From Neolentinus lepideus HHB14362 ss-1 (taxonomy: Eukaryota; Basidiomycota; Agaricomycetes; Gloeophyllales; Gloeophyllaceae), in assembly GCA_001632425.1 (NCBI GenBank), contig KV425613.1:56112-66144 (forward strand): a stretch of 10,033 nucleotides of DNA, read 5' to 3'. A model generated the notes under the pieces. The model was not told where the DNA came from. It searched no databases and saw only the letters and a program-made list of their open reading frames with translations. Made by a program: the position numbers and the translations under genes. Shown here piece by piece: positions 7,483 to 10,033 of this stretch; the first letter of the stretch is position 1; every line of letters starts with the position of its first letter.

Positions 7483-8827
7483 GAGATAGCACCAGAACCC
7501 ATCTTGACAACATAACCGCTGGTAGAGCGACCATTGTCTGGGTTCCCAGCATGGTCAGCATCAGTGAACGTGGTGAACAGCACAGACGACGTCGAGGGAG
7601 AGTAGGTCAGCTTGTAGTCAATAGTACCCTTCAGATAGCGAAACAGGTGCTTAACAGCCTTCCAGTGATGCTTGCCAGGGTTCTTGCAGAAACGCACCAG
7701 GACTCCAATGCTGTAAGCAATGTCTGGACACGTAGCAACAGCCAGATAAGCGAGGGCACCAACTGCATTGATATATGGCACAGAGCGCATCTCATCAAAC
7801 TCAGCCTTAGTCTGAGGAGCCATGGTCGCACTAAGCTTAGAGCCAGGATCCATAGGCGTTGAAACAGAGTCGCAATCGGCCATACTGAAGCGTGACAAGA
7901 TATCGATGATGTACTGGTGCTAGGAGATGGTCAGAGTCCGAGAGGAGTGATTGCACTTGATTTTGACGCCCAGGAGCCAGGAGGTAGGACCTAAGTCACG
8001 CAGCTTGAAATGCTGCCACAGATTGTCCTTGACCTTCTGAATTGCCGCAGAAGACTTGCTGGCAATAGTCATGTCATCGACGAAGACAGGGATGATGATA
8101 TGCACATCATCCTTCCCATAGACCCAGATGCTATGCTCACAGGTCAGACGCAAGAATCCTAGCTTCTCAGTCAAGACCTCATTCAGCTTCTCATGCCAAC
8201 GCCTCCCAGCCTGCTTAAGGCCATAAAGCGATTTCTGCAATCGCCAAACCAACTCTGGTCCCTTCTGCTCAAATCCCTCGGGTTGACGCATATAAACATC
8301 CTCCTCCAATGTCCCATTGAGATATGCAGTCAAAATATCGACGCTCTCAAGCTCCAAATCATCTAAAGCAGCTAAGGTGAGAATGGTGCGCAGAGAGGCC
8401 CACTTGGGTGTAGGGGTGAAGGTCTCATTGTAATCGAAGCCAGGGCGCTGTGAAAAGCCCTTTGCGACTAAGCGACCCTTGTAGCGCTCAATAGACCCAT
8501 CCGCATTGCGCTTCACCTTGAAGACCCAGCGACTCCCAATAGCCTTGCGACCCAGAGGACACTCAACCAGCTTGAACATCCCATTCTCGACAAGAGACTG
8601 GATTTCATCCTGAGCAGCTTTCAACCATTGCTGGCACTCCTCCTCTGGATGCTGCATCACCTCGCATAATGGACGAGGCTCACTGGTATGCTCCTCACCC
8701 TTGAACGCAGTCTGGACAACAGACTCGAAGGCATAGTCCAGAGCGTCCTCCCAAGACCAATACTCGATAGTCTGACCAGCAAAGACAAAGTCCATACCAG
8801 CTGACATAGCACTAGCCAAGTCACCCC
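7483..8827 (-). pseudogene. Reverse transcriptase and truncated RNase H of element A
   Basis: From the ATG at 8819 a 299-codon frame encodes the reverse transcriptase: SRWVFKVKRNADGS (~96-109), KGRLVAKGFSQRPG, the catalytic D161 in SVDILTAYLNG, KSLYGLKQAGRRWHEKL, and the second aspartate pair in FVDD (246-249; many copia enzymes have YVDD). TAG at 7920-7922 stops it, where a Gln codon would continue the frame into HQYIIDILSRF. The frame then stays open through the connection region (NAVGALAYLAVATCPDIAYS, VKHLFRYLKGT) into RNase H with TDADHAG and RSTSGYV. RNase H is cut at GAIS by the LTR of element B. The upstream frame is broken by one extra C in the run 8824-8827 relative to element C. Confidence 0.9.
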
Positions 8828-9587
8828 TCGTCCTTCACATACCCTGGTCTGATATTGAGCTCATCCTCTTCCACATCATCATCTGGAGGATGGAACTCAT
8901 CGGGAGGGGCTGGAGAGGGTGTAGGCAGTTTGAGTGGGTCAGGAGAGTCAGAGGCGCGAGATGGAGCAGCAGGAGACACTCTAGCACCAGGAGGAGTCAG
9001 ATTTCTACGTCACAGTGCAGTCTCATTAAGAGAGCCCTGTTGGCGCGTTGAGCGAGTAGAGCGTCGAGGAGGTGGATTAGCCAGAGGGTCGACATTTGGT
9101 GGGGGTCCAGGGGGCAGAATAGGCTCTGGAGAAGGAGATGGAGGTGGAGCAATAGCTGGAGGTGGATGGGGTGGATCATCATCATCGTCATCTCCCCCCT
9201 GATCTGGTACATCCAAGGGAAGCTCATCATCTCCCCCCTGATCAGGGACGTCGACAGAGCTAAGAGGATCGCCAAAGGGTTGATGTTGTGAGCGTTACCA
9301 GGAAAGCAGCGTTCGTCGAAGACAGCATTGGAACTGTTGATGAACTTGCGCTCTGCAGGGTCCCAGAACATCCAAGCACGAGTACCAGGGGCATAGCCAA
9401 CAATGATACACTTGCGAGTGTGAGGCTGAAGTGCCTTGCGCTGTTTCTTGCATATAAGAACGTAAGCAAGCGAACCAAAGACCCGGAAGTAGGAGACATC
9501 AGGTTTCTTTCCCTTCTTCCACAAGGAATAGGGAATCGCGCCAGAGAGTGCAGAGTGAGGGATGCGGTTGTGAACATGGACAAAACA
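8293..9587. repeat. Second copy of a 1295-bp dispersed direct repeat (first copy 213-1507)
   Basis: Both segments run from the reverse transcriptase position where LTR D cuts C to the integrase position where A ends. Positions differ by a constant 8080 except between two single-base indels (8824-8827 and 9274-9276) that cancel. Identity is high by eye, with a marked excess of CG versus TG or CA differences. Confidence 0.88.
8828..9587 (-). pseudogene. Integrase C-terminus and linker of element A
   Basis: From 9587 the frame reads CFVHVHNRIPHSALSG, LWKKGKKPDVSYF, a VFGSLAYVLI block and FDERCFPGN, the C-terminal part of a copia integrase. One base is missing from the A-run at 9274-9276 compared with element C, shifting the frame. 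The linker continues with the DVPDQGGDD duplication, an Asp run (6), a Pro-rich stretch and a basic RRSTRSTR motif, then a TGA at 9009-9011 where C has a Gln codon. It rejoins the reverse transcriptase frame only after the compensating insertion at 8824-8827. The RRSTRSTR motif is RCSICSTR in C. Confidence 0.87.
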
Positions 9588-9836
9588 CCTAATGCTGTAG
9601 TATTAATGTATTACATGTCTAATATTTTAACAAACCCTTATGCAATACCCAGTAATGTTTTAAGCATAATGTATTAATGCTCCGGGCTGTGCCATACATT
9701 GCCCCGGAACCCGGGCTGGGTTTGAATTGGACTGCCCGGCACCCAGGCATCAAGATCTCAATCGGGTTTGGATGTCAAGTGTGGGGAAAAGGCTGCTATA
9801 TTGGTGATAATAGCTAGGACCTTGGTTCTGGCCCGG

Positions 9837-9855
9837 AAAAATGCGGAAAAATCAG
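9837..9855 (+). repeat. Direct repeat, copy 1 (aaaaatgcggaaaaatcag)
   Basis: Recurs at 9979-9998 with one extra A in the second A-run. It is followed by a 10-base near-duplication of atcagaataa (9851-9870). Such motif repeats are common in subterminal parts of DNA transposons and in LTRs, but nothing here identifies the class. Confidence 0.6.
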
Positions 9856-9978
9856 AATAAATCAGAATATATTCTTGGACTCATTTGGGACCCCTCCAGT
9901 ACTAAAAATAGATTAATATATATATAGAATGCTGCAGAATGGGATTCAGCTGCCCATATAAATTCGCAAAATATGCCT

Positions 9979-9998
9979 AAAAATGCGGAAAAAATCAG
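9979..9998 (+). repeat. Direct repeat, copy 2 of the 9837 motif
   Basis: Same bases as 9837-9855 apart from one additional A, lying 142 bases downstream in the same orientation. Confidence 0.6.
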
Positions 9999-10033
9999 GG
10001 TAGCTCCTGGGACCTGATGGGGTCAGATGGCAT

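Larger units (their letters stand above)
7483..9587 (-). mobile_element. Ty1/copia-type LTR retrotransposon, element A (both ends missing)
   Basis: Outermost and most reduced element. Sense order: integrase C-terminal part (from 9587), Asp/Pro-rich linker, reverse transcriptase, start of RNase H (to 7483). It is cut at 7482/7483 by the LTR of B. On the right, homology to C stops abruptly at 9587/9588, so the integrase core, protease, gag and 5' LTR are absent or displaced. It is the same family as C: 8293-9587 aligns with 213-1507 over an equal length of 1295 bases. It retains the reverse transcriptase parts missing from B and C. Confidence 0.9.
9588..10033. other. Non-coding flank of unknown origin
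   Basis: Homology to the copia family stops at 9587. I see no open frame of note and no LTR edge, primer-binding site, tRNA or transposase. Composition is patchy: AT-rich at 9588-9680, GC-rich with repeated CCGGGCTG (9682-9689 and 9711-9718) to about 9760, then AT-rich with an AT run (9913-9926). TAATGTATTA occurs at 9604-9613 and 9667-9676. It may be another decayed transposable element or host intergenic DNA. Confidence 0.6.

Noticed and set aside
8855..9202. Ser/Gly-rich open frame on plus
   Set aside because: Antisense translation of the Asp/Pro-rich linker of element A; low-complexity composition is a mirror of that linker.
9710..9740. B-box-like GGGTTTGAATTGG, possible tRNA or SINE
   Set aside because: The flanking bases do not form a T-stem and no A box lies at a suitable distance.

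Overview
This window is eukaryotic repeat DNA, almost certainly fungal and probably from a basidiomycete (inferred from the protein style, not proven). I see no cellular gene. From position 1 to about 9587 it is a stack of Ty1/copia-type (Pseudoviridae-like) LTR retrotransposon copies, all with their sense strand on minus. Read from high to low coordinates, each gives a gag - protease - integrase - reverse transcriptase - RNase H order. All copies are damaged.

Region by region, right to left. 9588-10033 is non-coding flank of unknown origin. 7483-9587 is element A: integrase C-terminus, Pro/Asp-rich linker, reverse transcriptase and the first part of RNase H, broken by two frameshifts and two stop codons. 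At 7482/7483, inside the RNase H coding sequence, the LTR of element B begins (LTR 7186-7482, primer-binding site 7174-7185). Element B runs 7482-4102. It lacks most of gag, carries at least two in-frame stops, and its integrase is split by a 207-bp solo LTR (5605-5811) flanked by a perfect 5-bp target duplication. At 4101/4102, inside B's reverse transcriptase, the LTR of element C begins (LTR 3810-4101, primer-binding site 3798-3809). C has a recognisable gag (start at 3431), a protease damaged by a short deletion, and a long open pol frame of 751 codons (2428-173). At 212/213, inside C's reverse transcriptase, another LTR of C's family begins (1-212, cut by the window edge; called element D). 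The simplest reading is a four-deep nest, A containing B containing C containing D, with every 3' half lying off the left edge.

A and C are copies of one family: 213-1507 and 8293-9587 are close homologues of equal length. B is a related but distinct family. Two details stand out. Both visible primer-binding sites match the anticodon stem-loop of initiator tRNA-Met rather than a tRNA 3' end, implying half-tRNA priming as in Drosophila copia and yeast Ty5. The differences between A and C are rich in CpG to TpG/CpA changes, many of them Arg to His/Cys/Gln, which suggests the copies were cytosine-methylated and decayed by deamination. I found no evidence of a new defence, regulatory or metabolic system; the interest lies in the nested architecture, the priming mode, the solo LTR and the uncharacterised right flank.
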